DNA of 32,827 nucleotides from positions 1 to 32,827 of the forward strand of contig CAMBXM010000026.1 in the NCBI GenBank assembly GCA_945871815.1, in the 5' to 3' direction. Position numbers and translations under genes: made by a program. This DNA is from Singulisphaera sp. GP187. GTDB taxonomy: Bacteria > Planctomycetota > UBA1135 > UBA2386. Position 1 is the first letter of the stretch. Every line of letters begins with the position of its first letter. The notes beneath the pieces were generated by a model that did not search any database, was not told the DNA's origin, and saw only the letters and a program-made list of their open reading frames with translations. Below, in pieces: positions 15,255-22,981 of the stretch.

Positions 15255-17513
15255 TCAGGGCAAGTCGTTGAGGAGGCGCTGCGCCGCGCGGCGCACGATG
15301 GCTGGGTCGAGCCGATACCATCGCGCAACTGCGGCGTCTGTGTCACTCACGCCTTCCTGCCTGAGGGCGGCGGCAAAGTCACGGGCGAGCTGGGAGAAGC
15401 CCTTGACGTGCGGCGATCCCTGATCGTCCTCCGCGAGGAACTCGGCAATGTGCGCGAGCACGATCTCGGGGTGCTTGGTCTCGGCCAACGCCGCCAACTC
15501 GGCGCGTCGTTCCATCTCTGCTTCGATTGCCGCCGGGGAGAGGCCGAATCGAAGGATGAGACCGAGCCCACGCCAGACGTTGTCCTCGAAGGGCAGATAG
15601 TGGAACGAGTCGACGAGATGACGGCGCTCGTGCAACCGGATCACCTCGAGCACCGCTGCCTCCAGGTCGATGTCCTGTAGTCTGGACAACGCAGCGAGGC
15701 GGTAGCTCGCATCCAGAGGATCGAAAACATCGGTGTCGGGAGGCACAGGATCGTCGAGCACGACCAGCCTGTCGGCGAGGGTCGTCGCTCGCCGCGCGGC
15801 GATGGACTGGGCCCATTCGACCACGGCATCGTGATCGATGAGATAGTGGTTCATGAGCGCTACGCCTGCGAGGTCACCACCAAGCACGCCAGACAAGGAC
15901 CGCACCGAACGATCAACGCCCACCACTTCCCGGCAGCGTCCTTGCACGGGCAACACCGGGTCTGTGGGGAGGTCGCGCACGGACAAGCGCGTGAACAGGA
16001 GACCCTCGGCCACTCCTCCGGCTCGCCGCCCGATGACGATGTAGCGGTTGTAGCGCGCGAGATGACGGCTCAACCCGGCGGCGAACGGATCGACCATCTC
16101 GCCCACCAACGGCAGAGTGAAGCGAACATCCGGTTCGACGACGTCTTTCCCAAGCATCGCAATCGACGACCGCCGAACCTCGAGGAGCAGGCTGTCAAGG
16201 TCTGCTCTCGCACTGGCGGCATAGCCGCGATACAGCAGCCGACGTAGGACGTTTTCGAAGGCGACCTCCATGCGCACCTCCTCGCGCAGCGAGCGCATCT
16301 CGTCGTTCGCGCCGTGGCGGCGCACGGCAAGGTCAACTGCAAGTTCGGCCTCCGCAAGAAGACCAGCATCTCGCAAGGCTGCACACCAGGAAGAAGCCGC
16401 CTCGGCCCCAGCACAGGGGTCCTCGCCATCGTCAGCGCAGTCGATCAGTGTCAGCCAAACTGCACGCACCTGGTTATCCTCGGCGAGCAGCAACTCGCGC
16501 GGCAAGTCACCGCGCAACGCCGAGTGGAACGACTTGCTGTCCCCGCACGCGAGTAGCAATCGGCGATACTGACGTCGCAGCGACGGTCCAAGCTCGTCGT
16601 GATCGACAGCTTCGATAGCGATCAAGGCCGCCTGGGGCTGCTGCAGCCGCGGCAGCACGCTCGCCAACAAATCGGTCCCAGCCCCGCGGGCAAAGTTGCG
16701 CCATCGATCCTCGGACTCCCGCAGTGCGTCCAAGCATTGCTCGACTTGCTCGTCGGCAATCCCGGCGCGCAAGAGTTCGCGCAGGATGCCGTGAACGCCA
16801 GGGTCGAACGGACGCGCGCGCACCGCACTGAGGTACGACACCCATCCAAGCGCCCGCTCTGGCCCGCTCCCGAGCGCGAACAGCGTCTGCGCCATCCCGA
16901 GATGCCCCACACCCGCAACGAGCCCACCGGCCTTCGCCATGGTCTCGTAGACCTGAAGCGCATCGCGGAGTCGGCCAGCCGATCGAAGCGAGCTGGCGTA
17001 GGCAACCGCAACAGCTTGGTTCGCCTCGCTCGCCGCGTAAAGCCGTTCGTAGATCGCAAGGGACTGCGACGGATCGACGTCCCGGAGGGAGAACGCCAAC
17101 CCCAACCAAGGCCACAGGCTCTCGGGCTCGAGTTCGGCAGCGCTCGCAAACGCCGTGTGCATAGCCGAACCTGACGGCAACAGCCGTCCGTAGAGGTACA
17201 ACTCGTCCGCTGAGGTGGGTGCCGCCGCAACTCTGGCTGCCGCCTCCGAGCGCAAGAACCCCAGTCGGCCGCGCTGACGAAGCAAATCCTGCCGCAGCCG
17301 CTCGGCTTCGACGAACCTCCCCTCACCCGCAAGAAGGTCAAGATCGCGCAGTCCGCCGTCGATGTCACCGCCGTCGACCTTCCGCTGGATTGTGTGCAAC
17401 CGCTCGTACTGCGGCGGCGTCGCCTTGCTTGCCACCCGCGCTGGCACCGACGACAGAACGTCGATCGCACACCCTCCCAGGAGAACCAGGAGCACCGCCG
17501 CCGAAAATCGCAT
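15255..17513 (-). CDS. Large lipoprotein with TPR-like helices and a C-terminal HExxH motif (putative zinc metallopeptidase)
   Basis: From the ATG at 17513 the product is 752 aa. A lipoprotein signal ends in LLGGC (Cys15 lipidated). About residues 80-480 are Ala/Leu/Arg-rich helical pairs resembling tetratricopeptide repeats, for example LGLAFSLRDVDPSQSLAIYERLYAA. The C-terminal 250 residues differ and contain HERRH at 628-632, encoded at 15618-15632. This is the HExxH signature of zinc metallopeptidases, within IRLHERRHLVDSFHYLP. Glutamates about 36-42 residues later (EAEMERRAEL) could supply the third ligand of a gluzincin-type site. Such a protein would work on the periplasmic side of a membrane. 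The upstream extension of the frame to 18017 lacks coding character. Protease activity is inferred from one motif. Confidence 0.85.
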   Translation of the reverse strand: MRFSAAVLLVLLGGCAIDVLSSVPARVASKATPPQYERLHTIQRKVDGGDIDGGLRDLDLLAGEGRFVEAERLRQDLLRQRGRLGFLRSEAAARVAAAPTSADELYLYGRLLPSGSAMHTAFASAAELEPESLWPWLGLAFSLRDVDPSQSLAIYERLYAASEANQAVAVAYASSLRSAGRLRDALQVYETMAKAGGLVAGVGHLGMAQTLFALGSGPERALGWVSYLSAVRARPFDPGVHGILRELLRAGIADEQVEQCLDALRESEDRWRNFARGAGTDLLASVLPRLQQPQAALIAIEAVDHDELGPSLRRQYRRLLLACGDSKSFHSALRGDLPRELLLAEDNQVRAVWLTLIDCADDGEDPCAGAEAASSWCAALRDAGLLAEAELAVDLAVRRHGANDEMRSLREEVRMEVAFENVLRRLLYRGYAASARADLDSLLLEVRRSSIAMLGKDVVEPDVRFTLPLVGEMVDPFAAGLSRHLARYNRYIVIGRRAGGVAEGLLFTRLSVRDLPTDPVLPVQGRCREVVGVDRSVRSLSGVLGGDLAGVALMNHYLIDHDAVVEWAQSIAARRATTLADRLVVLDDPVPPDTDVFDPLDASYRLAALSRLQDIDLEAAVLEVIRLHERRHLVDSFHYLPFEDNVWRGLGLILRFGLSPAAIEAEMERRAELAALAETKHPEIVLAHIAEFLAEDDQGSPHVKGFSQLARDFAAALRQEGVSDTDAAVARWYRLDPAIVRRAAQRLLNDLP

Positions 17514-17560
17514 GACGCGGTGATACGGGCCGCACGAAGCGGACTCAAAGAAAAGGCAGT

Positions 17561-17587
17561 CCCGCGGCGGCGCGTGGGCGCCGCGGG
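17561..17587 (-). terminator. GC-rich hairpin with T-rich tail in leader of the 752-aa lipoprotein gene
   Basis: A perfect 9-bp stem, CCCGCGGCG and CGCCGCGGG, encloses a 9-base loop. On the minus strand it is followed by ACTGCC and then TTTTCTTT. It lies 48-74 bases before the ATG at 17513, so it could be a terminator of upstream transcription or an attenuator of this gene. Confidence 0.4.
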
Positions 17588-17708
17588 CGCCCGGCCGCGT
17601 GTAGCCCCCCGGCCACTCGCTGCGGCACTCGCCCAACGCACCGTAAGCCCCCCGACCCCGATGCGCTGTTTGCGCAGACCCCCTGATCCTTCGCACGGTC
17701 TGCACATC

Positions 17709-17742
17709 CACTGCGGTGCGTCCCCCTAGAACCACCGCAGTG
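17709..17742. repeat. Perfect 10-bp inverted repeat
   Basis: CACTGCGGTG at 17709-17718 and its exact complement CACCGCAGTG at 17733-17742 are separated by 14 bases. No T tract follows. The form suits either a hairpin or a dimeric regulator's operator about 200 bases upstream of the lipoprotein gene start. Confidence 0.4.
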
Positions 17743-18000
17743 TGCACGATGGGTATCGGCAAGAACTTGCGTCGGCTTGACGATGCAGCCGAGACGTCGT
17801 TGGCAGCGCGATTCAGGAATCCGTGGCGGCAGCGTCGAGCCGAACTCGGCTGAAAAAGTGACGACCGCCCAGCGATACGGCGATGCACACCCTTGTCATT
17901 CTCCGGACGTTGCCGTGGCGCGTAGGCCCCAAGGAGCGCAGGCAGCCAGAAGGCATGTGGATCCGGGCCGCGTAGCTCGGGCCTCAGAATCCCCCACTCT

Positions 18001-18085
18001 AAAAAAGTCGCCGGCAACCCGTTCCGGCACTGCTGCTTCCGAAACCCTCACTTGAATCGGAAGCGCCGGTTGCCGGGTTGCCGGC
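18001..18085 (-). terminator. Long composite hairpin followed by six T on the minus strand
   Basis: Outer arms 18010-18021 and 18074-18085 are perfectly complementary over 12 bp. Middle arms 18024-18028 and 18065-18069 pair over 5 bp, and inner arms 18035-18042 and 18057-18064 over 8 bp around a 14-base loop. On the minus strand the structure is followed after three bases by TTTTTT (18006-18001). This is the form of an intrinsic terminator for the gene ending at 18283, though 25 paired bases is long for one. The hairpin may also be part of a small RNA. Confidence 0.6.
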
Positions 18086-18282
18086 CATTCCATGCGCAGG
18101 AGAACTAGCGAAGCTCGTGCCAAACGCCCCCTCGCAATCCACCCTCCATGCGCAAGAACTGGTGGCAAGGCGAGTTAAAGTCAGATGTGCCCACCGCTAG
18201 GGGGTCCTTGGACGGGCTGACCGAGCTGAATCCCCGGCACATTCAGGACCGGATCCTCCCTACTTTTCAATCCGGGAAGGCG

Positions 18283-19209
18283 TCACTGGAGACGGAAGTC
18301 GCGGTCCGCGGTGGCCGCTCCCGGCTCAAACCGGAGCACTTCAAGGGTCGTGGCCGGCCGCCCGAGCTGGTCAACGTAGACCCGCCGAAAGGGAACCAGG
18401 ACGCCCGCCACCTCGCGCCAATCCTCGAGCAAGACCCGACGCCGCTGCCCCGATCGTGCCAGCGTGTGCACAAACTCGCGAGGCGGCCCACCGGCGGCAG
18501 CGACCCAGAGCTCAAAAGTATCGACGGGTGGCGCGCCCTCGGGACTGGGCCCGATGGCATCCCCGTGGCTCTTTGCTTGGAGCCGTACGCGCAGCAGTTC
18601 CTCGCCGGACAGGCTCACCAAGTCAGATGCCGTCTCCACGAACTTCTGGCCATCGGCGAACGCCCAGGGCAGCCGAGCCTGGAGCCCGAACAGGCCTAGC
18701 TCATCCGCTGACTGCTCCGCCAACGACAGCCTCTGCATCCCGTGCCGCTGGGCGAAAATGGAGGTGCCGAGGCGCCCGATAACGCGACCATCCGCGAACG
18801 TGAGCCGATCGCGATCCACCACCGAGGCGTCAGCCAACTGCGTGAACTCACGCACGCCGATTGTCTCCCCCAGCGGACCGTGCACCGAGAGACGCCACCA
18901 GATAGTGATGCCTCCAAGCGAGCGAAAGGCACTCGGCGATCGCACGGCGGTGAAGATCTGCGGCAGGGCTGACGCCGTGTCCGCCGGACGCACACCCTGT
19001 TCGACCGGTTGCGCGGCCTCCGTCTCCACAATGCGGGGGGCGGTCTCTCCAACCGGGGAAGCGGGCGGTGCCAGCGGGCGCCGAGGCTCGTCAGGCAGGA
19101 CCGGCCAACCTCGTTCGTCGATTGTGACACCGATCGGATCCGCCTTGGGAGCCCGAGCTGGAACTGGGACCGGGTCCTGCAACACCACGCACAGCAACAG
19201 GGAGATCAC
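18283..19209 (-). CDS. Probable exported protein of unknown function
   Basis: I place the start at the GTG at 19209, giving 308 aa. It begins with a short hydrophobic stretch (ISLLLCVVLQ) that resembles the Gln-ending signal peptides of the other exported proteins here. A Pro-rich linker (about 12-85) follows, then a domain of beta-strand character from about residue 95 to the end. That domain has regular spacings such as VDRDRLTFADGRVIGRLG and RRVYVDQLGRPATTLEVLRFE. The last element suggests an outer-membrane or lipoprotein-sorting-like beta fold, but I do not recognise a family. The frame remains open to 19326. It is divergent from the plus-strand lipoprotein gene at 19315, with about 105 bases between the starts. 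Confidence 0.65.
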   Translation of the reverse strand: MISLLLCVVLQDPVPVPARAPKADPIGVTIDERGWPVLPDEPRRPLAPPASPVGETAPRIVETEAAQPVEQGVRPADTASALPQIFTAVRSPSAFRSLGGITIWWRLSVHGPLGETIGVREFTQLADASVVDRDRLTFADGRVIGRLGTSIFAQRHGMQRLSLAEQSADELGLFGLQARLPWAFADGQKFVETASDLVSLSGEELLRVRLQAKSHGDAIGPSPEGAPPVDTFELWVAAAGGPPREFVHTLARSGQRRRVLLEDWREVAGVLVPFRRVYVDQLGRPATTLEVLRFEPGAATADRDFRLQ

Positions 19210-19314
19210 GCCGATGCCATCGGCACAATCGCACCCCCGAGTTGATGCCAGTTGCACGGCGCGACCCGCCTGACACTTCCTTGCACCCTCGTGCCCCCCG
19301 ATGCTGTGCCAGCC

Positions 19315-21081
19315 ATGCCATCGCACGTCCGCTGCTCGCTGCTCGTGCTGCTGCCCATCTGGTTACTGCCCATTTGGACGGCCTGCTCGGGCGCGCCGCT
19401 CACGCCCGGAGCACTGATCGTCCCGCGCGACATGTCTGTGCTCGTGTCCTTGCCCGCCGGCACCGTTCTGCGCCTCGCCGGCAGCGAAGGCGCACCTACG
19501 ATTCGAGCGACAGGGGAAGTCGCCGATGGTCTCCTGCGCGAAGCGATGCGGCAGTCGAGCTACTTCGATGTCGCCGCTGGCCCAGTTGCCGCCCGCACCG
19601 GTGTCACGCCATCCGTGCGCATCCAGTTCGACGGCGCAACGGGCATCGCCAGTGCGCATCTCGATCACACGGGACAGGCGCGGCACCTCACCAGCATCAG
19701 CATGGGCCAGCGGCGCTTGGTTGAGGTCATCGATGAACTCGCCATCCAGGTTCGACTCGCGCTGGGCGATCCGATCGACGAACAACCTTTGCCACTCCAA
19801 CGGATCTACAGCGACAACCTGGAGGCCGTCGCCGGCTGCGAGGCGGCGCTGTCGCTGGCGCGCGAAGGCAACTTTGACGCCGCCGCAGCCCGACTCATCG
19901 CAGTTCGTCGCAATGATGGTGGCTCGTCCTTCCTGCTCGAGTGCATGGCTAGCATCGCTGTCATCCAGGGCAACGCAGCCCAGGCACGACGACTCGCACA
20001 AGAAGCGCTCGGACTCCAGCGACGCACCAGTCCCACCACAACGCACCGTCTCTTGCGCACATTGCTGCTCGCACGGGCCTCGCTCGAACCGCAGCTCGCG
20101 ACCAGCTACGACCAGGAAGTCCTGACCCTCGCGCAAGTTGCTGCGCGCGAACGCCCGCACGACCCGGAGGTGCGCATTACTGCCGGCATCGCCCGGAACT
20201 TCCTGGGTCAGTTCGACGAGGCCTACCGCATCCTGAAGCCTCTCGCCGAGCGCCTGCACGATCACCCCAGCGCGCACTACCACCTTGGTTGGGCCGCACT
20301 TGGCAGCAACCGCGGCGCCGAGGCAGCAGCCGCGTTTGCGATCGCTGCACGCGGGCTGCCGGCACGTGTCATCGTCGTGCCAAGATCGATCGCGCTGTGG
20401 ACCGCGGGGAACCAAGATGAACTCCGCCGCATGCTCGATGATGTGGCCTCGGATCCAGCCGTACGCGCCGGTACCGCACTTCACGAAGTGCTGCGCATGC
20501 GTGCCGCGCACGAAATTCTCTGTGGGAACACGGACGCCGGTATGCAACACGTCTTCGCAGACCTGGACTGGTTGCTCCTGCACCCTGCGATCCTCGAGGA
20601 ACGCGCCGGGGAACTCGCAGAAGTCGCGGAGACGGCGGTGCGACTAGGCTATGGCCAGCGGCTGCGGCCCTGCCTTTCCTCGGTGCTGGATCGCGAATCG
20701 AACACGCTTCTCGCCGATGCCTGTACCTACGGTCTCGGACTCGTCGAAGCCGCGGCCAAGCAAACACGGGCGCGAGCAAGTGAGGACAACCTGAGACGAC
20801 GCGGTGCCGGCTTCTGGGCCGATGCGCTGCGTGCATTCGGCAATCAGCAGCGAGGAGAACTGGCAGCGGAACAGGAAGCGCTCGGGGCGGCGGCCGCACA
20901 GTCGTCGAGCCCCCTGATTACCGCAGCATTGGTGTCGAACCTACGCGCCCAGGGTCGCAATGAGGAAGCGGCTACTCTGCGCCGGGCGATGCGTCGTGAG
21001 CTGACGAGCTTGCACATGCGCCGAAAACTCGTCCATCCGCTTCTCGGCCCAGAACTGGCCTTTCCATGGCTTGCACCCTGA
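19315..21081 (+). CDS. TPR-like lipoprotein of unknown function
   Basis: From the ATG at 19315 the product is 588 aa. The N-terminus is a hydrophobic signal followed by WTAC, a weak lipobox with Trp at -3. Residues of about 35-165 form a domain with beta character. From about 170 to the end come repeated helical hairpins with TPR features: SLAREGNFDAAAARL, GQFDEAYRILKPLAERLHDHPSAHYHLGWAALG, GRNEEAATLRRA. It resembles the 752-aa lipoprotein at 15255 in layout but lacks HExxH. It is the first gene of its own plus-strand unit; the frame reaches 19252, but the signal peptide fixes the start. A scaffold role in the envelope is likely; no specific function can be given. Confidence 0.8.
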   Translation: MPSHVRCSLLVLLPIWLLPIWTACSGAPLTPGALIVPRDMSVLVSLPAGTVLRLAGSEGAPTIRATGEVADGLLREAMRQSSYFDVAAGPVAARTGVTPSVRIQFDGATGIASAHLDHTGQARHLTSISMGQRRLVEVIDELAIQVRLALGDPIDEQPLPLQRIYSDNLEAVAGCEAALSLAREGNFDAAAARLIAVRRNDGGSSFLLECMASIAVIQGNAAQARRLAQEALGLQRRTSPTTTHRLLRTLLLARASLEPQLATSYDQEVLTLAQVAARERPHDPEVRITAGIARNFLGQFDEAYRILKPLAERLHDHPSAHYHLGWAALGSNRGAEAAAAFAIAARGLPARVIVVPRSIALWTAGNQDELRRMLDDVASDPAVRAGTALHEVLRMRAAHEILCGNTDAGMQHVFADLDWLLLHPAILEERAGELAEVAETAVRLGYGQRLRPCLSSVLDRESNTLLADACTYGLGLVEAAAKQTRARASEDNLRRRGAGFWADALRAFGNQQRGELAAEQEALGAAAAQSSSPLITAALVSNLRAQGRNEEAATLRRAMRRELTSLHMRRKLVHPLLGPELAFPWLAP

Positions 21082-21114
21082 AGGTGACTGGCCTGCTCGT
21101 GAGCGAGACAAGCC

Positions 21115-21933
21115 TCAGTTGCAGAGCAGCAACCGACAACTCTGACGTGGCTCCATGCCCGCGTGCTCGTAGGCACGGCGCGCGGGCAGATTGGTAGCAG
21201 ACACGTGCAGGCATACAACAGGACCGTTGGCAGCACTCGCGGCCGCCGAGACCAACGCCGCCGCGTGTCCCTTCCCGCGTGCCGCAGGAAACGTGTAGAC
21301 CCCCTCCAACACGACGCCTGCCGGACCGTAGCTGCCAAGATCGAGCTTGCAGTAGAAGCCGCCCTCAGGGCCGATCACCAAACTCGTCCCGTCGTTGATT
21401 CGAGCCGTCACCGATTCGCGCAGCCACCGTCGATCGACTCGTTCAGGCGCGACGTTGAGGTCACTGCGGTTCAGTTCGAGTGCCGCCGCCATCAACCGAT
21501 CGCGATCCGCTCGAACGGCGCGACGGGAGTCCACGGCAGCCGGGAGCCGCGCGACTCGTTGCGGTTCGGTCCCGTAGTAGATCTGGTCGCGCAACACCAA
21601 AGGCGGACCAGAGAGCCGCGTGGCCAGGGCATCAATCGGCGCCTTCGGGCCGAGCGCGATGCGCCACGGCCAGCGCGCAAGCTGCACGGCATCGGCGACA
21701 AGTGTGGGATCGAGGGGTTCACGCTCGACCAACACCATGTTGCCTCGCGGCCCGAACCAAGCGCACCCTAACAGTCCCTCGCGGCCCCAGAGCGCAAGGG
21801 TCTCACCCAGGCCGGCACGCAAATCGTTCTGGAGGTAGACGCCATGCAGGCCGGCCTCTGCCGCCAGTGCGAGCGCTTCGCTCCGCAGAGAGGCATCCAG
21901 CGGCCTGGCTGCAAACGGTGGGAAACTCGACAT
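21115..21933 (-). CDS. GNAT-family N-acetyltransferase
   Basis: A predicted acetyl-CoA-dependent transferase. The 272-aa protein has a divergent N-terminal half (1-120) and a C-terminal GNAT domain. The latter has VVLEGVYTFPAARGKGHAAALV (207-228), where RGKGHA at 219-224 is the acetyl-CoA pyrophosphate-binding loop. It ends with the usual CLHVSATNLPARRAYEHAGM strand-helix near the C-terminus. A two-domain layout with the GNAT half at the C-terminus is seen in a group of GNAT proteins of unknown substrate. The ATG at 21933 is divergent from the small plus-strand gene by 53 bases. Its 3' end converges with the TPR-like lipoprotein gene 33 bases away. Confidence 0.85.
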   Translation of the reverse strand: MSSFPPFAARPLDASLRSEALALAAEAGLHGVYLQNDLRAGLGETLALWGREGLLGCAWFGPRGNMVLVEREPLDPTLVADAVQLARWPWRIALGPKAPIDALATRLSGPPLVLRDQIYYGTEPQRVARLPAAVDSRRAVRADRDRLMAAALELNRSDLNVAPERVDRRWLRESVTARINDGTSLVIGPEGGFYCKLDLGSYGPAGVVLEGVYTFPAARGKGHAAALVSAAASAANGPVVCLHVSATNLPARRAYEHAGMEPRQSCRLLLCN

Positions 21934-21986
21934 CGACGCTCAAGATTCCCGCGGCATCGCCCGATCAGCAACGTTCCATCGAGGAG

Positions 21987-22328
21987 ATGTCCGTGGATCC
22001 AACAGTCAACTTCCCCCACGACCCGCGTGAACTGGACCTCGGCGCACGCCACCACTGGTGCCAGCGTCTTGTCGCCCAGCAGCGATCCTGGCTCACCCGC
22101 ATGTGTTCACTGGCCGAGCCGAAGCCCGCCGCGGACTTCCCCGCGTTCTTGCTCGCGACGCCCCCCTTCACCGCGTTGGCTTCACGCCTCGCCGTTGCCG
22201 TCACGCGTTCCGATCTGCCGACGGCTACCCAAGATGAGGTCGATCGCTTCGTCGACGCCTTCGGTGACTATCTGCGCACCAAAAAGGGCGAAGATGTGTT
22301 CGACCGCAACGCGCGCCGCGCAGGTTGA
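21987..22328 (+). CDS. Small protein of unknown function
   Basis: A 113-aa product if read from the ATG at 21987; GAGGAG lies directly against that ATG. A GTG at 21993 in the same frame has the same GAGGAG at a better six-base spacing, so it may be the true start (111 aa). The sequence is helical, with WCQRLVAQQRSWLTRMCSL (24-42) and a charged tail, and no known motif. The frame continues upstream through the GNAT gene but that part is its shadow. The gene stands alone, divergent from the GNAT gene and convergent with the HIT gene 257 bases on. Confidence 0.5.
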   Translation: MSVDPTVNFPHDPRELDLGARHHWCQRLVAQQRSWLTRMCSLAEPKPAADFPAFLLATPPFTALASRLAVAVTRSDLPTATQDEVDRFVDAFGDYLRTKKGEDVFDRNARRAG

Positions 22329-22585
22329 GTACTGTCATCACCTCGGCGAGATCGAGGGCAAACCAAGGTCAGCAACGACCGCCGCGTAGAGGGCCGACTC
22401 CTTGCTGCGGCAGTTCGCCGGGAGCTTCGTCGGATCCATGTCGGCCTCGTCACCTCAATCAGGGCGTATGGTCGCGCTGAGCGGCGAAAGGGCGACGGTG
22501 GACTCAATGCCCATGGGGGGCCAGTGTCGCATCGCGCTGGTGGGGCCCGCGAACCGCTGCACGTCTGCGAGCGATGCTCGCCACG

Positions 22586-22981
22586 TCAGTCTCCACGCAG
22601 CCGAGTTGCAATCGCCAGGGCCACCGTCGGATCCAGTGGCTCGCCGTCAAGTCCTGGTACCTGTCCGGCAGCATCCGTAGGGATCAAATGCACGTGTGCA
22701 TGGCGCACAACCCAACCGATGACGCTGACGCAAACGCGCGCGCAGGGTAGACGTTCACGCATCGCTCGCCCGATGTCACGGACGAACGCCCAGAGCGCAG
22801 CGTGCTGGGTTGCATCAAGATCGAACACGCTGTCGACGACGTCGCGCGTCACGACGATCACGTGCCCGGCTCGCGCGGGACGCGGTGCCAGGAACGCGAG
22901 ATGCCTCGCATCTTCTCGGATGCGTAGCGCAGGCGTACGACCCTCGACAAGGTCGGCAAACGTCGGCGATTGACTTGTCAT
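22586..22981 (-). CDS. HIT-family protein (nucleotide hydrolase or transferase)
   Basis: HIT proteins hydrolyse or transfer nucleoside phosphate groups through a histidine triad. The 131-aa product from the ATG at 22981 has HAHVHLIP with His94, His96 and His98, the HxHxHxx signature. [11 protein letters not shown] (39-49) upstream is the usual beta-strand of the fold. The ATG overlaps the stop of the DUF255 gene by four bases, so the two are co-translated. The exact substrate cannot be read from sequence; a purine mononucleotide or dinucleoside polyphosphate is typical of the family. The frame upstream to 23035 is not needed. Confidence 0.88.
   Translation of the reverse strand: MTSQSPTFADLVEGRTPALRIREDARHLAFLAPRPARAGHVIVVTRDVVDSVFDLDATQHAALWAFVRDIGRAMRERLPCARVCVSVIGWVVRHAHVHLIPTDAAGQVPGLDGEPLDPTVALAIATRLRGD

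Larger units (their letters stand above)
17514..18282. other. Long hairpin-rich intergenic region
   Basis: This 769-base gap lies between two minus-strand genes. None of its short open frames looks coding. It holds at least three good inverted repeats, listed separately. It also has a near-repeat of TCCATGCGCA plus AGAACT at about 18088-18107 and 18145-18162. The density of structure suggests terminators, leader control or a structured RNA. I saw no conserved core of a known RNA family. Confidence 0.55.

Noticed and set aside
15113-15346. Upstream extension of the 265-aa secreted protein
   Set aside because: It would bury the signal peptide 78 residues into the protein and overlap the end of the preceding lipoprotein gene.
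18001-18086. Integron attC site
   Set aside because: The hairpin has unpaired bases like an attC, but the outer arms do not match RYYYAAC/GTTRRRY and there is no integrase or cassette array.
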